A stretch of DNA of 64,000 nt, taken from Mycobacterium sp. GA-2829 (lineage in GTDB: Bacteria; Actinomycetota; Actinomycetes; Mycobacteriales; Mycobacteriaceae). The stretch covers positions 97,132-161,131 of the forward strand of contig NZ_LQIT01000004.1 of assembly GCF_001499965.1 (NCBI RefSeq), read 5' to 3'. Made by a program: the position numbers and the translations under genes. The notes beneath the pieces are model-generated. The model was not told the origin of the DNA, did no database searches, and saw only the letters and a list, made by a program, of their open reading frames with translations. Below, piece after piece: positions 36,395 to 44,413 of the stretch. Numbering within the stretch: the first letter of the stretch is position 1; every line of letters starts with the position of its first letter.

Positions 36395-37404
36395 CGCGTG
36401 CCCCGCATACGCGGTGTGACCAGAACGATCAGCGCGTCATTGGCCGCGTTGACCACGACGTAGACCGCCGCGATCAGCGCTGTCACGCCGAGAATGACCG
36501 GGGAGTCGCGCTGCAGCGTCGAGTTCACCGCCTGCAGCCCGATTCCCGGGTACTGGAAGACCGTCTCGACCAGCACCACGCCGCCGATGAGGTAGACCAG
36601 AACGAACGACACGCTCTGGATACAGGGCGCCAACGCGTTGCGCAGCGCGTAGCCGAACAGGACCCGCCGCTCGGGAACACCGTTGAGCCGGGCCATCTTC
36701 ACGTACTCCGAGCGCATCGTCTCCGCCACGCCGGCACGGACGATCCGCATCGCGTAACCGAGGTTGACCAGCACCATCGTCAGGACCGGCAGGATGAGCA
36801 CCCTCGGGTCGGATAGCGGCCCGACCTCGGCGGGAAACAGGGAGATCGCCGGAATGACGCCGGCGCTCTGCACCCCGATGAGGTACGCCAGCAGCGCGCC
36901 GAGCGTGAACTCGGGCATGGACAGGAAGGCCAGGGTGGAACTGGAAATGACCCGGTCGGCCAGCGAGCCGGGGTTGGCCCCGGCGTAGGTGCCGAGGACG
37001 GCGGCGGTCGGGATGAGGATGACCGCGGCGATCCCGGCCAGCACCAACGAGTTCCAGATCCTCGGTCCGAGGATGTCGCTGACCGCTTGCCCGGAGACCA
37101 GCGAGGCGCCGAAGTCGCCGGTGACCGCATCGGTCAGCCACGACCAGTACCGGACCAGGATCGGATCGTGGAGGCCGAGCGACTCGCGGATCTGCGCGAT
37201 CCGTTCAGGAGACGCGTTGCGGCCGAGCACCGCGCCCACGGCGTCGCCGGGGAGCAGGGCGGTCGCGAAGAAGGCGAGGGTCAGTACCACGAACAGCAGC
37301 GCCAGCGCGGCGCCGACTCGCCACAACACATTGGTCAGCAAGGGTGCGCGTCGGGCGGTGACCGGGCCCGGCGGTGCGGCCGTCGCGACCGACTCCGCGG
37401 TCAC
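36391..37404 (-). CDS. ABC importer permease, DppB type
   Basis: An inner-membrane permease of 337 residues. After the first helix it shows ERIAQIRESLGLHDPILVRYW, the DppB periplasmic segment, then six transmembrane helices and the EAA-like MRIVRAGVAETMRSEYVKMARLNG loop region. It forms the channel with the DppC-like protein. GTG 37404 overlaps the binding-protein stop by four bases. Confidence 0.92.
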   Translation of the reverse strand: MTAESVATAAPPGPVTARRAPLLTNVLWRVGAALALLFVVLTLAFFATALLPGDAVGAVLGRNASPERIAQIRESLGLHDPILVRYWSWLTDAVTGDFGASLVSGQAVSDILGPRIWNSLVLAGIAAVILIPTAAVLGTYAGANPGSLADRVISSSTLAFLSMPEFTLGALLAYLIGVQSAGVIPAISLFPAEVGPLSDPRVLILPVLTMVLVNLGYAMRIVRAGVAETMRSEYVKMARLNGVPERRVLFGYALRNALAPCIQSVSFVLVYLIGGVVLVETVFQYPGIGLQAVNSTLQRDSPVILGVTALIAAVYVVVNAANDALIVLVTPRMRGTR

Positions 37405-38975
37405 TGCTGTACCCAGGCCTCGTTGAGGCCGGCCATCCGGAAGCCCATCGCTTTGCCGCCGGCGTAGGCGTCCAGCCCGTGCACCCGGTTCGAGTGCGCG
37501 GTGATGAAATCGCCGTAACCCCAGACGATGTAGATGTGGGCGGCCTGGACCTGTTCGGCGAGGTCGGCGTAGGCGGCGTTGCGTTCGTCGTCGTCGAGGA
37601 TGCTCTGCGCCTCCGCGAACGCCCGGTCGAATTCGGGGTTGGCGAAACCGATCTCGTCGAAGAAGGCGTCTTTGAGCATGGTGAGCCGGGCGACGTCCTG
37701 GAAGGAGTTGCCGATCCAGTTGGTCATACCGAAGTCCCAGCTGAGGTATCCGGCGTCAGGGTTGAACACGTCCTGGCCGGGGATGGTGTCGATGTTGATG
37801 GTGATGCCGGCGGCTTTGGCGGATTCCTGGAACACCTGGGCGCACTCGACCATGCCGGCGCCGCCCGGACCCATGGTGAGCGTGAGCGTCACCGGTGCCA
37901 GACCGGCCTTGTCCAACACTGCCCGGGCGCGCGCTGGGTCGTAGGAGATCTCGGGCGCATCCTTCGGGAACGACGGGAAGTTCAGCCCGAAGAGATCCGA
38001 CGCGACGGTGCCCTTCCCCTGCAGTGCGACGTCGACGCATTTCTGCCGGTCGATGGCCAGCGCGAGCGCTTCGCGCAGTGCGGGGTTCTTCGTCGGCTCG
38101 GTGTCGGCGCGCAGGTAGAAGTTGGAGGCCGCCGCACCGGTCTTGCTGGTGGTCTGCATACCGCTCTGCTCGAGAGTGGACACAGAGGTGGGGGCCACGT
38201 CGACCGCCATGTCGATGGCGCCGGACAGCAGGGCGTTGGTTCGTGCGGTCTCGTCGGCCATCGGCACGATGACCAGTTCGTCGACGTGTGCCTTCTGGCC
38301 CCAGTAGGAATCGTTGCGGACGAAGACGCTGCGGTCGCCGCGGGTCCACGACTGGAATTTGAACGGTCCGGTGCCGACGGGTTTCTCGAAGTCGGTGGCG
38401 CCGTCCTTCACGATCGAGGTCGACGGGTCCACGAAGAAGGCGGGGAAGTCGCCGACGGGGGCACTGAGGCGGAACACGATCGTGTGGTCGTCGAGCCTCT
38501 CCGAGCGGTCCATGTCGACGGTGGCGAGCGTCGCCGAGGCGACGGCACCCGAATCTTTCACCCGCCGAATCGAATACAAGACGTCGGTTGCGGTCATGGG
38601 TGATCCGTCGTGGAATGTGACGTCATCGCGCAGTCGCACCGTCCATTCGGTGCCGTCTGCGTTCGGGGTGAACTCCTTGGCGAGCAACATTTCCGGGCTG
38701 CCCTCGGGGCTCAGCGCCGTCAGTTGGTCGTAGAGGGCGCCGATTCGGGTCTGGTCGGGGGCACTGAGCCATTTCGTCGGGTCCAGCGTCTCGGCTTGCC
38801 CGCCACCGATGGCCGACAGGGTCAACGTCCCGCCGTCCTCCGGTGGGCCGGCATCCGCTCCGCCGCCGGCGGGAGAGGTTGGGGCGCCGCCACAACCGGC
38901 GGCGAACACCGTTGTCGCCGCGACGATGGCGGCCAGCAGAGCAGTTTTTGGGCGCAGTCGAGTACCAAAGGTCAC
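37401..38975 (-). CDS. Peptide/nickel-type solute-binding lipoprotein (SBP_bac_5)
   Basis: An exported protein of 524 residues. The signal peptide ends in the lipobox FAAGC, then a Gly/Pro-rich linker. The mature part has the family hallmarks: WTVRLRDDVTFHDGSPMTATDVLYSIRR, and late in the protein the GYLSWDFGMTNWIG segment. It captures the substrate outside the cell. GTG 38975 has AAGGAAG upstream. It follows the FMN reductase by 100 bases on the same strand. Confidence 0.93.
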   Translation of the reverse strand: MTFGTRLRPKTALLAAIVAATTVFAAGCGGAPTSPAGGGADAGPPEDGGTLTLSAIGGGQAETLDPTKWLSAPDQTRIGALYDQLTALSPEGSPEMLLAKEFTPNADGTEWTVRLRDDVTFHDGSPMTATDVLYSIRRVKDSGAVASATLATVDMDRSERLDDHTIVFRLSAPVGDFPAFFVDPSTSIVKDGATDFEKPVGTGPFKFQSWTRGDRSVFVRNDSYWGQKAHVDELVIVPMADETARTNALLSGAIDMAVDVAPTSVSTLEQSGMQTTSKTGAAASNFYLRADTEPTKNPALREALALAIDRQKCVDVALQGKGTVASDLFGLNFPSFPKDAPEISYDPARARAVLDKAGLAPVTLTLTMGPGGAGMVECAQVFQESAKAAGITINIDTIPGQDVFNPDAGYLSWDFGMTNWIGNSFQDVARLTMLKDAFFDEIGFANPEFDRAFAEAQSILDDDERNAAYADLAEQVQAAHIYIVWGYGDFITAHSNRVHGLDAYAGGKAMGFRMAGLNEAWVQQ

Positions 38976-39075
38976 GTCTAGGACTTCCTTCAGGGGCGGG
39001 GTGAGGGCGGGGTCGACGGCCCCGCGGCGTTGCGGTGGCGGTCGGCGGACGTGGTGGAGCCTGTTGCCGGCTGTG

Positions 39076-39588
39076 TCAGTGCTTCTCGACGGTGGTCATG
39101 ACGGCGAAGATCCTCACGCCGTGGCTGTTTCGCTCCAGCCAGCCGTAGACGACCTCGTCGAGGTCCGCCAGCTGCGCCATGCTGATACAGCACGACTCGG
39201 TGGCCACGGTCGCGCCGAGTTCGACGAGCACCGGTCGCAGTTGCGTTTCGGCGGCGAGGTAATGCTTGTCCGATCCGATGGTCATGAACGGCACCGCGAA
39301 GATGCCGCGCAGTTCGCCGGCCTCGAAGTGGTCGAGGAAGGCCTTGAGCATGCCGGTGTAGCTGGCCTTGAACGTCGGCGATGCGACGACGGCGACGTCA
39401 CTGGCGAGCACCTGCCGCTTCGCCGCGGCGACCCGCTCGGAGGTCCAGTCGAAGAGCTCGGCGGCGAAGTCGCTCAACTCGATGACGGTGATGTCGGCGT
39501 CGTCGGCCAGGCGGGATGAAAGTGCCCTGGCCGCAGCAAGAGTGCGGGATCCGGCTTTGGGATTGCCACACACGATGGCGACCTTCAT
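39076..39588 (-). CDS. NAD(P)H-dependent FMN reductase
   Basis: A flavodoxin-like reductase of 170 residues (SsuE/EmoB type). The N-terminal CGNPKAGSRT is the FMN phosphate loop and VASPTFKASYTGMLKAFLDHF the second FMN segment. It makes the free FMNH2 needed by the NtaA-type monooxygenase encoded six genes downstream. It opens the operon, with ATG 39588 behind ACGGAGA. Confidence 0.9.
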   Translation of the reverse strand: MKVAIVCGNPKAGSRTLAAARALSSRLADDADITVIELSDFAAELFDWTSERVAAAKRQVLASDVAVVASPTFKASYTGMLKAFLDHFEAGELRGIFAVPFMTIGSDKHYLAAETQLRPVLVELGATVATESCCISMAQLADLDEVVYGWLERNSHGVRIFAVMTTVEKH

Positions 39589-39822
39589 GGTTCTCCGTCC
39601 GGGGAGTCGACGGGCGCATCGTTGCGCCGGTTGAGAGAAGCGATGTCGTCGTCGCCGCCCTGACTACCGGGCACTGCTGCGACCCCTAGAACGTAACTCG
39701 AACAGTTGTTTCCAATACGGATAGATCTGTAAAACTTTGGTTACGCAACTAATTGAGCGGGCCTGAGTCGGTTTGACGCATGAACACGTAGCCTTTCGCC
39801 ACTGATTCCGTAGGTCGAGCCG
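39589..39822. promoter_or_regulatory. Promoter region of the monooxygenase-importer operon
   Basis: A 234-base gap upstream of the operon's first gene. It contains an AT-rich pocket (39695-39755), unusual here, with the small dyad AACA-GT-TGTT at 39701-39710. I cannot fix -35 and -10 boxes with confidence. No regulator gene is adjacent; the nearest one on this strand is the Lrp gene at the operon's far end. Confidence 0.45.
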
Positions 39823-40677
39823 TCACCAGTCGTGGTCGCACAGCGTGCAACGCCACTGGTCGTCTTTGGGACAGCACCCGCCGATCGCGAGCCACGGTCC
39901 CCACGCCCACGGCTCCGCCGGCATCCCGTACTGGATTCGTTGTGTCCGTCGCCCGTGGCAATAGGGGCACTGCGGGTGTTCGGCGAAGCGGAACTCGATG
40001 AAGTTGTCGCGTCCGCTGTCGCGCATGGCGTCCCGGCAGCGGCGGCAGACCACGGCCGGCCAGTCGGTGGCGGTGGTCCTGAGCCAGGGCGGAGCGCAAC
40101 GAACCGGTGCGTCGCCGATGCTCCGGATCGGCGAGTCCGGCTCGGGGCGACGAGGTGGGGCGACGGTGTGCACGTGGATCCGGTCGCGGGCGTCGTCCCC
40201 CGTCAAGTCGATCTCGTCCCCGCACCCGTGACAGGTTTCGCTGAAGCGCAACAGGTTTCGCGCAGCGACCAGCGACGAGTGTCCGAGCCGATCGTACGGG
40301 TCACCGATCACCCGGCTCTCGTGCAGCGCGAGGATCACCCGCTCGGCGTCCTCATCGTCGAGGCGCCACGTCATGAACAGGTTGTCCTCGAGGTCGAGGA
40401 CGCGCGCCAATGTGCTGACATCGACGAGGTCGACGCGGTACCCCCACAAGGCGGCCACCGCGCCGCCGAATCCCTCATCACCGATGCGGGGCAGCACGGT
40501 CAGCGCCGAGACCGGGTCCGTGCCCAGGATGACGAGGGCGTAGTCGCCGGGACGGGCTGCGGCGAACGCATACCGCCACGGACGGTACGGCGAGCGGGGC
40601 TCGAGCAGCGTGATGATGCCGTCTTTCCAGTCGGCGGCCTCGATGATGTGCAGGCGGTGGTGGATCGTTTGCGTCAC
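39823..40677 (-). CDS. Hypothetical protein with C-terminal cysteine knuckles
   Basis: A protein of 284 residues. The N-terminal 150 residues form an unknown soluble domain (HIIEAADWKDGIITLLEPRS). The rest holds four C-x2-C pairs (CHGCGD, CRRCRD, CPYC, CTLCDHD), which look like two zinc-binding sites. It could be a nucleic-acid or protein-binding factor. No partner gene is obvious. The ATG at 40677 has no strong ribosome site. Confidence 0.7.
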   Translation of the reverse strand: MTQTIHHRLHIIEAADWKDGIITLLEPRSPYRPWRYAFAAARPGDYALVILGTDPVSALTVLPRIGDEGFGGAVAALWGYRVDLVDVSTLARVLDLEDNLFMTWRLDDEDAERVILALHESRVIGDPYDRLGHSSLVAARNLLRFSETCHGCGDEIDLTGDDARDRIHVHTVAPPRRPEPDSPIRSIGDAPVRCAPPWLRTTATDWPAVVCRRCRDAMRDSGRDNFIEFRFAEHPQCPYCHGRRTQRIQYGMPAEPWAWGPWLAIGGCCPKDDQWRCTLCDHDW

Positions 40678-40781
40678 CTACCGATTCTCCCAGCACGGTA
40701 TGACATTTCCGGGTGCGGAAGACGTCCACTGTCGGCGCTGCGGCACCAGGAGAATCCCAGTGCCGCAGCGCCGTAGAGGGT

Positions 40782-41531
40782 TCAGACGGTGAAGCCGCCG
40801 TCGATGTTGAGGTTGGCGCCGGTGATGTACCCGGACTCCGGGCCGGCGAGGAAGCTCACGAACGCGGCGACGTCGGTGGTCTGGCCGTACCGCCCCTGCG
40901 CGGTGACGGCCTTGAGGCTTTCGGCGAACTCACCCCCGTCGGCGGGATTGGCATCGGTGTCGATCGGACCCGGTTGCACGTTGTTCACCGTGATGCCGCG
41001 CGGCCCGAGTTCGCGTGCCAACCCGCGGGTGAACGACGCCACCGCCCCCTTGGTCATGCCGTAGACCGAAATCCCCGGCCCAGGAATGCGGTCGGCGTTG
41101 ATGCTGCCGATGTTGATGATCCGGGCGCCCTCGCCGAGGTGTTTGATCGCGCTGCGGGTCGTCCAGAACATGCTGCCGATGTTGATCGCAACCTGGCGGT
41201 CGAACTCCTCGCCCGGATAGTCGTCGATCGCGGCCATGTGCGCGACGGCGGCGTTGTTCACCACGATGTCCAGGCCGCCGAGTTCGGCGACGGCGCGCTC
41301 CACGGCGCTGACGGTCTGGGTGGGATCGGCCGCGTCGGCCTGGATGGCCACCGCCGTGCCGCCGTCCGCGGTCACCTCGGCGACGAGCTTGTCCGCGTTC
41401 GTGCCCGAGGCCGAGTACGTGAACGCGACTGCGGCGCCGTCGGCGGCCAGTCGGCGCACGATCTCCGCGCCGATCCCGCGGGACCCGCCGGTCACCAGGG
41501 CGCGCCGCCCGGTCAGGGGTTCTGTGGTCAT
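40782..41531 (-). CDS. Short-chain dehydrogenase/reductase, FabG-like
   Basis: A protein of 249 residues, NAD(P)-dependent. It shows TGGSRGIGAEIV at the cofactor site, NNAAV, and the catalytic Ser..Tyr-x3-Lys in NIGSINADRI and VYGMTKGA, plus the YITGANLNIDGG ending of FabG-like enzymes. ATG 41531 has GAGGAGG upstream; a longer frame is spurious. It is divergent from a TetR gene and is presumably its target, possibly for an electrophilic or quinone substrate. Confidence 0.92.
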   Translation of the reverse strand: MTTEPLTGRRALVTGGSRGIGAEIVRRLAADGAAVAFTYSASGTNADKLVAEVTADGGTAVAIQADAADPTQTVSAVERAVAELGGLDIVVNNAAVAHMAAIDDYPGEEFDRQVAINIGSMFWTTRSAIKHLGEGARIINIGSINADRIPGPGISVYGMTKGAVASFTRGLARELGPRGITVNNVQPGPIDTDANPADGGEFAESLKAVTAQGRYGQTTDVAAFVSFLAGPESGYITGANLNIDGGFTV

Positions 41532-41544
41532 GTCGATGGCCTCC

Positions 41545-41556
41545 TCGTAATTACGA
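41545..41556. promoter_or_regulatory. Palindrome TCGTAATTACGA between SDR and TetR genes
   Basis: A perfect 12-base palindrome just upstream of the SDR ribosome site, with a second, looser dyad TACT-T-AGTA at 41566-41574. The pair is a likely TetR operator, placed to block SDR transcription. Confidence 0.6.
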
Positions 41557-41646
41557 ACCGCTGTGTTACTTAGTACGCTGAGGTCAAGCCGGTTCCTAAG
41601 CGGGGCATTCCCGATGTGACTGGCATCACAGAAGGGTGGTTCCGGA

Positions 41647-42186
41647 ATGACGATCGGCCGGCCACGCGAATTCGACCCTGACCAGGTCGAGCAGGCGGCG
41701 ATGAAACTCTTCTGGGAGCGGGGGTTCGACGCAGTCTCCATCTCCGACGTGACCGCCGCGACCGGGGTCAACCGCCGCAGCATCTACGCCGAGTTCGGGT
41801 CGAAGGAGAATCTGTTCGACCGGGCGTTCCAGCGCTACCTCGAAGGGCCGAGCGCCTACACGGCCGAAGCGCTGACGCGGTCCACGGCCCGCGAGGTCGC
41901 CGAGGCGATGGTGCACGGCGCCGCCGAGACCGTCAGCGGCGACGTCCACGGCTGCATGACGGTCGGCGAGGCGCCCGGTCTGGCCGAGTGGCGCGACGCG
42001 ACCGTGCACCGGCTCGCCGAACGCTTCGATGCCGACGATGCGTTTTCCCACACGGACACACTGCTTCTGGCGCGCTGGATCGCAGCGGTGTGTCAGGGCA
42101 TCGCGATCCAGGCCCGCAGCGGCGCCACCCGCGAAGAACTGCACGCGGTGGCGGATCTCGCGCTCACGGGGTGGCCGCAGAACTAG
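41647..42186 (+). CDS. TetR-family repressor
   Basis: A protein of 179 residues starting GRPREFDPDQVEQAAMKLFWERGF, with HTH SISDVTAATGVNRRSIYAEFGSKE, typical of the AcuR/NemR-like branch that often senses electrophiles and controls an adjacent SDR. Its stop overlaps the stop of the convergent glutamine amidotransferase gene by four bases. Confidence 0.9.
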   Translation: MTIGRPREFDPDQVEQAAMKLFWERGFDAVSISDVTAATGVNRRSIYAEFGSKENLFDRAFQRYLEGPSAYTAEALTRSTAREVAEAMVHGAAETVSGDVHGCMTVGEAPGLAEWRDATVHRLAERFDADDAFSHTDTLLLARWIAAVCQGIAIQARSGATREELHAVADLALTGWPQN

Positions 42187-42992
42187 CTCTGCGCGGCGAC
42201 CGCGACGCGGCCGAGCCGCGCGTCGTCGGCGGCGTCGACGAACGCCCCGAACAGCCGCATCCGGTCGTCCTCGGGACCGTCGTCGTCCTCGGGGTGCCAC
42301 TGCACGCCGAGGTAGAACTTCTCGGGGTCCTCGACGCCTTCGGTGATTCCGTCGAGCGCGCGGGCGGCGACCACGAGGCCGCGGCCGACGGTGTCGACGG
42401 CCTGGTGGTGCCCGGACCGCGCGGTCACCCGGTCGGTGCCGAGGATCGACGCCAGCCGTGTGCCCGGCATGATGTCGACCGGTTCGTCGACGAACTCCGG
42501 TTCGCCCGGAGCGCCGTGGTGCAGCGCGTAGTCGACGATGTCGCCGATGATGGTGCCGCCGCGGGCGACGTTGAGCAACTGCGAGCCGCGGCAGATCCCG
42601 AAGATCGGCCGGCCGGCTGCCTCGGCGGCGGCGATCGCGGCGAACGCGTCACGGTCGGCGCGGGCGTCGACGCCGTAGGACTTCGGGTGCTGCGCCGCCC
42701 CGCCGTAACAGGAGGCGTCGATGTCACCGCCGCCGAGCAGCAACAAGCCGTCGAATTCGCCCGCGGCCGTCGGGTTTTCCAGCGCCGTGGTGGTGTCCCA
42801 GAGTTCGTAGGACGCGCCGAGGTCGACCAGGGTGCCCAGCGCGACGCGGGTGAACCGCCGGATCAGCGCGACGTCCTCGGCGCTGATGTCGGGGAAGTTC
42901 AGCGACGCCAGCACACAGACGTGCGCGCGCGGGTGCTCCGGGGCGGGTCGCTCCGGGGTGACGTCCTCCAGCCGCACCGTCTCGGCGGTCAT
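42183..42992 (-). CDS. Gamma-glutamyl hydrolase, PuuD-like (class I amidotransferase fold)
   Basis: A protein of 269 residues of the C26 peptidase group. The nucleophile is in GICRGSQLLNVA, the catalytic His-Pro-Glu in GVQWHPED. PuuD-like enzymes cleave gamma-glutamyl-GABA and similar amides. Compared with the next gene it has an N-terminal extension of about 25 residues. ATG 42992 overlaps the upstream gene's stop by four bases. It is the last gene of the P450-ferredoxin-ligase operon and may remove the glutamyl tag after side-chain oxidation. Confidence 0.9.
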   Translation of the reverse strand: MTAETVRLEDVTPERPAPEHPRAHVCVLASLNFPDISAEDVALIRRFTRVALGTLVDLGASYELWDTTTALENPTAAGEFDGLLLLGGGDIDASCYGGAAQHPKSYGVDARADRDAFAAIAAAEAAGRPIFGICRGSQLLNVARGGTIIGDIVDYALHHGAPGEPEFVDEPVDIMPGTRLASILGTDRVTARSGHHQAVDTVGRGLVVAARALDGITEGVEDPEKFYLGVQWHPEDDDGPEDDRMRLFGAFVDAADDARLGRVAVAAQS

Positions 42993-43705
42993 GTCGTGGA
43001 GTCCCTTCGTTTCCGGGCGCGGTCCACCAGGTCGGTGAACAGCGCGGCGTCGGTCGCCGAGGCGGCGTGGCGGTCCTCGGGATGCCATTGCACGGCCACG
43101 ATGTCCGCGTGACGGTGCTCGACCGCCTCGATCACGCCGTCGGGCGCGAGGGCGGTGACCACCAGGCCGGGCGCCAACCGGTCGACGGCCTGGTGGTGGT
43201 ACGACGAGACGTCGATGGTCTGGGCTCCGACGATGCCGTGCAGCCGGGACTCCCGCTCGACGTGGACATCGTGAATCGCGTTGTGATGCAACGTCGATGT
43301 CTCGACGATGTGTTGGGTCAGCGTGCCGCCGAGCGCGACGTTGAGCACCTGCATGCCCCGGCAGATCGCCAGGGTGGGCAGGTCGAGCTCGAGCACCGCG
43401 CGGGTGACGCCGAGTTCGTAGTCGTCCTGGAACGCGACGGTCCCGGTCGTCTCGGGGACAGGCTCGGCGCCGTAGCGCCGCGGCTCCACGTCGGCGCCGC
43501 CCGGCAGCAGCACCCCGTCGAAACGTGCGAGCCGGTGCGGCATCTCGGTCAGCGGGTCGGCGGCGGGGCCGTGCAGGATGACCGGTTCCCCGCCGGCCGC
43601 CCACACCGCTTCGCAGATGGCCTCGGCGGCGAGGGTCGCCGAGAAGCGCAGGATCGGCACCTGCGCGGCCCGGCGACCCACCACCGCCACCAGCGGTCGG
43701 GTCAC
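42989..43705 (-). CDS. Second PuuD-like gamma-glutamyl hydrolase
   Basis: A protein of 238 residues. It has the nucleophile AICRGMQVLNVA, the oxyanion-loop region LLPGGADVEPRRYG, and the triad end VAVQWHPED. It is clearly paralogous to the neighbouring gene but diverged, so two hydrolases with different amide substrates, or a heteromer, are possible. GTG 43705 follows the stop of the binding-protein gene without a gap. Confidence 0.9.
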   Translation of the reverse strand: MTRPLVAVVGRRAAQVPILRFSATLAAEAICEAVWAAGGEPVILHGPAADPLTEMPHRLARFDGVLLPGGADVEPRRYGAEPVPETTGTVAFQDDYELGVTRAVLELDLPTLAICRGMQVLNVALGGTLTQHIVETSTLHHNAIHDVHVERESRLHGIVGAQTIDVSSYHHQAVDRLAPGLVVTALAPDGVIEAVEHRHADIVAVQWHPEDRHAASATDAALFTDLVDRARKRRDSTT

Positions 43706-44413
43706 TCAGTCCCCCGCGAACGGGTAGTCGAGGGTCGGCAACCACTCCTCCCAGACCTTGCGCAGCCGCCCGGATTCGATGAGCCGACCGAGCGCCCCGT
43801 CGAGTTCGGCGAGCGTGTCGGGCCGGTCCTTCGAGACCGCGATCCCCCACCGGTTGCCGGTCTGCACGGTGAACGCCAGTTCGTAATCGGGGTGGGTGGC
43901 GCCCAGCGGGACGAACACGACGTCGTCGTCGACCACCGCGTCGACCTCACCGGCCAGCAGCGCGGCGAGCATGTCGGCGTACACGTCGTCCGACCCGGCG
44001 CCGAACGGCACGGGCTCTGCGCCGGTGAACGTCTGTGCCAGCGCCATATTCGTGCTGTTCTCGATCGCGGCGACCTTGCGGCCGACGAGGTCCTCCGGGG
44101 CGTGGATGCCCGAGCCGCGCCGGACCAGCACCCCCTCGTGGAAGATCGCGTACGGCCGGGTGAAGTCGACCTGCGCCTGCCGTTCGGCGGTGATGCCCTG
44201 ACCGCACAGCACCGCGTCGGCGTCGCCGCGCTGCACCGACGGGATCATGTCGACCCACGGCACCCGCACCCATTCGATGGGCCGGCCGAGTTCGGCGCCC
44301 AAGACCTCGGCGACACCGGGTTCGTAGCCCTGGCGCCCGTTCTCGGGGGTCCAGAGCGAGAACAGCGGCGGCGCTTCGGCGTCGAGGCAGGCCAGCTTGA
44401 GGGGTTTCGTCAT
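43706..44413 (-). CDS. Signal-less SBP_bac_3-type amino acid/amine binding protein
   Basis: A protein of 235 residues with the type-II periplasmic binding fold (SBP_bac_3): WTPENGRQGYEPGVAEVLGAEL, then FTRPYAIFHEGVLVRRG and WGIAVSKDRPDTLAELDGAL. Proteins of this family are normally exported, but here the start MTKPLKLACLD leads directly into the fold with no signal peptide, and ATG 44413 overlaps the ligase stop by four bases, leaving no room for one. No ABC permease or ATPase is in the operon. It may act in the cytoplasm as a sensor or carrier, or as an enzyme. Confidence 0.85.
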   Translation of the reverse strand: MTKPLKLACLDAEAPPLFSLWTPENGRQGYEPGVAEVLGAELGRPIEWVRVPWVDMIPSVQRGDADAVLCGQGITAERQAQVDFTRPYAIFHEGVLVRRGSGIHAPEDLVGRKVAAIENSTNMALAQTFTGAEPVPFGAGSDDVYADMLAALLAGEVDAVVDDDVVFVPLGATHPDYELAFTVQTGNRWGIAVSKDRPDTLAELDGALGRLIESGRLRKVWEEWLPTLDYPFAGD

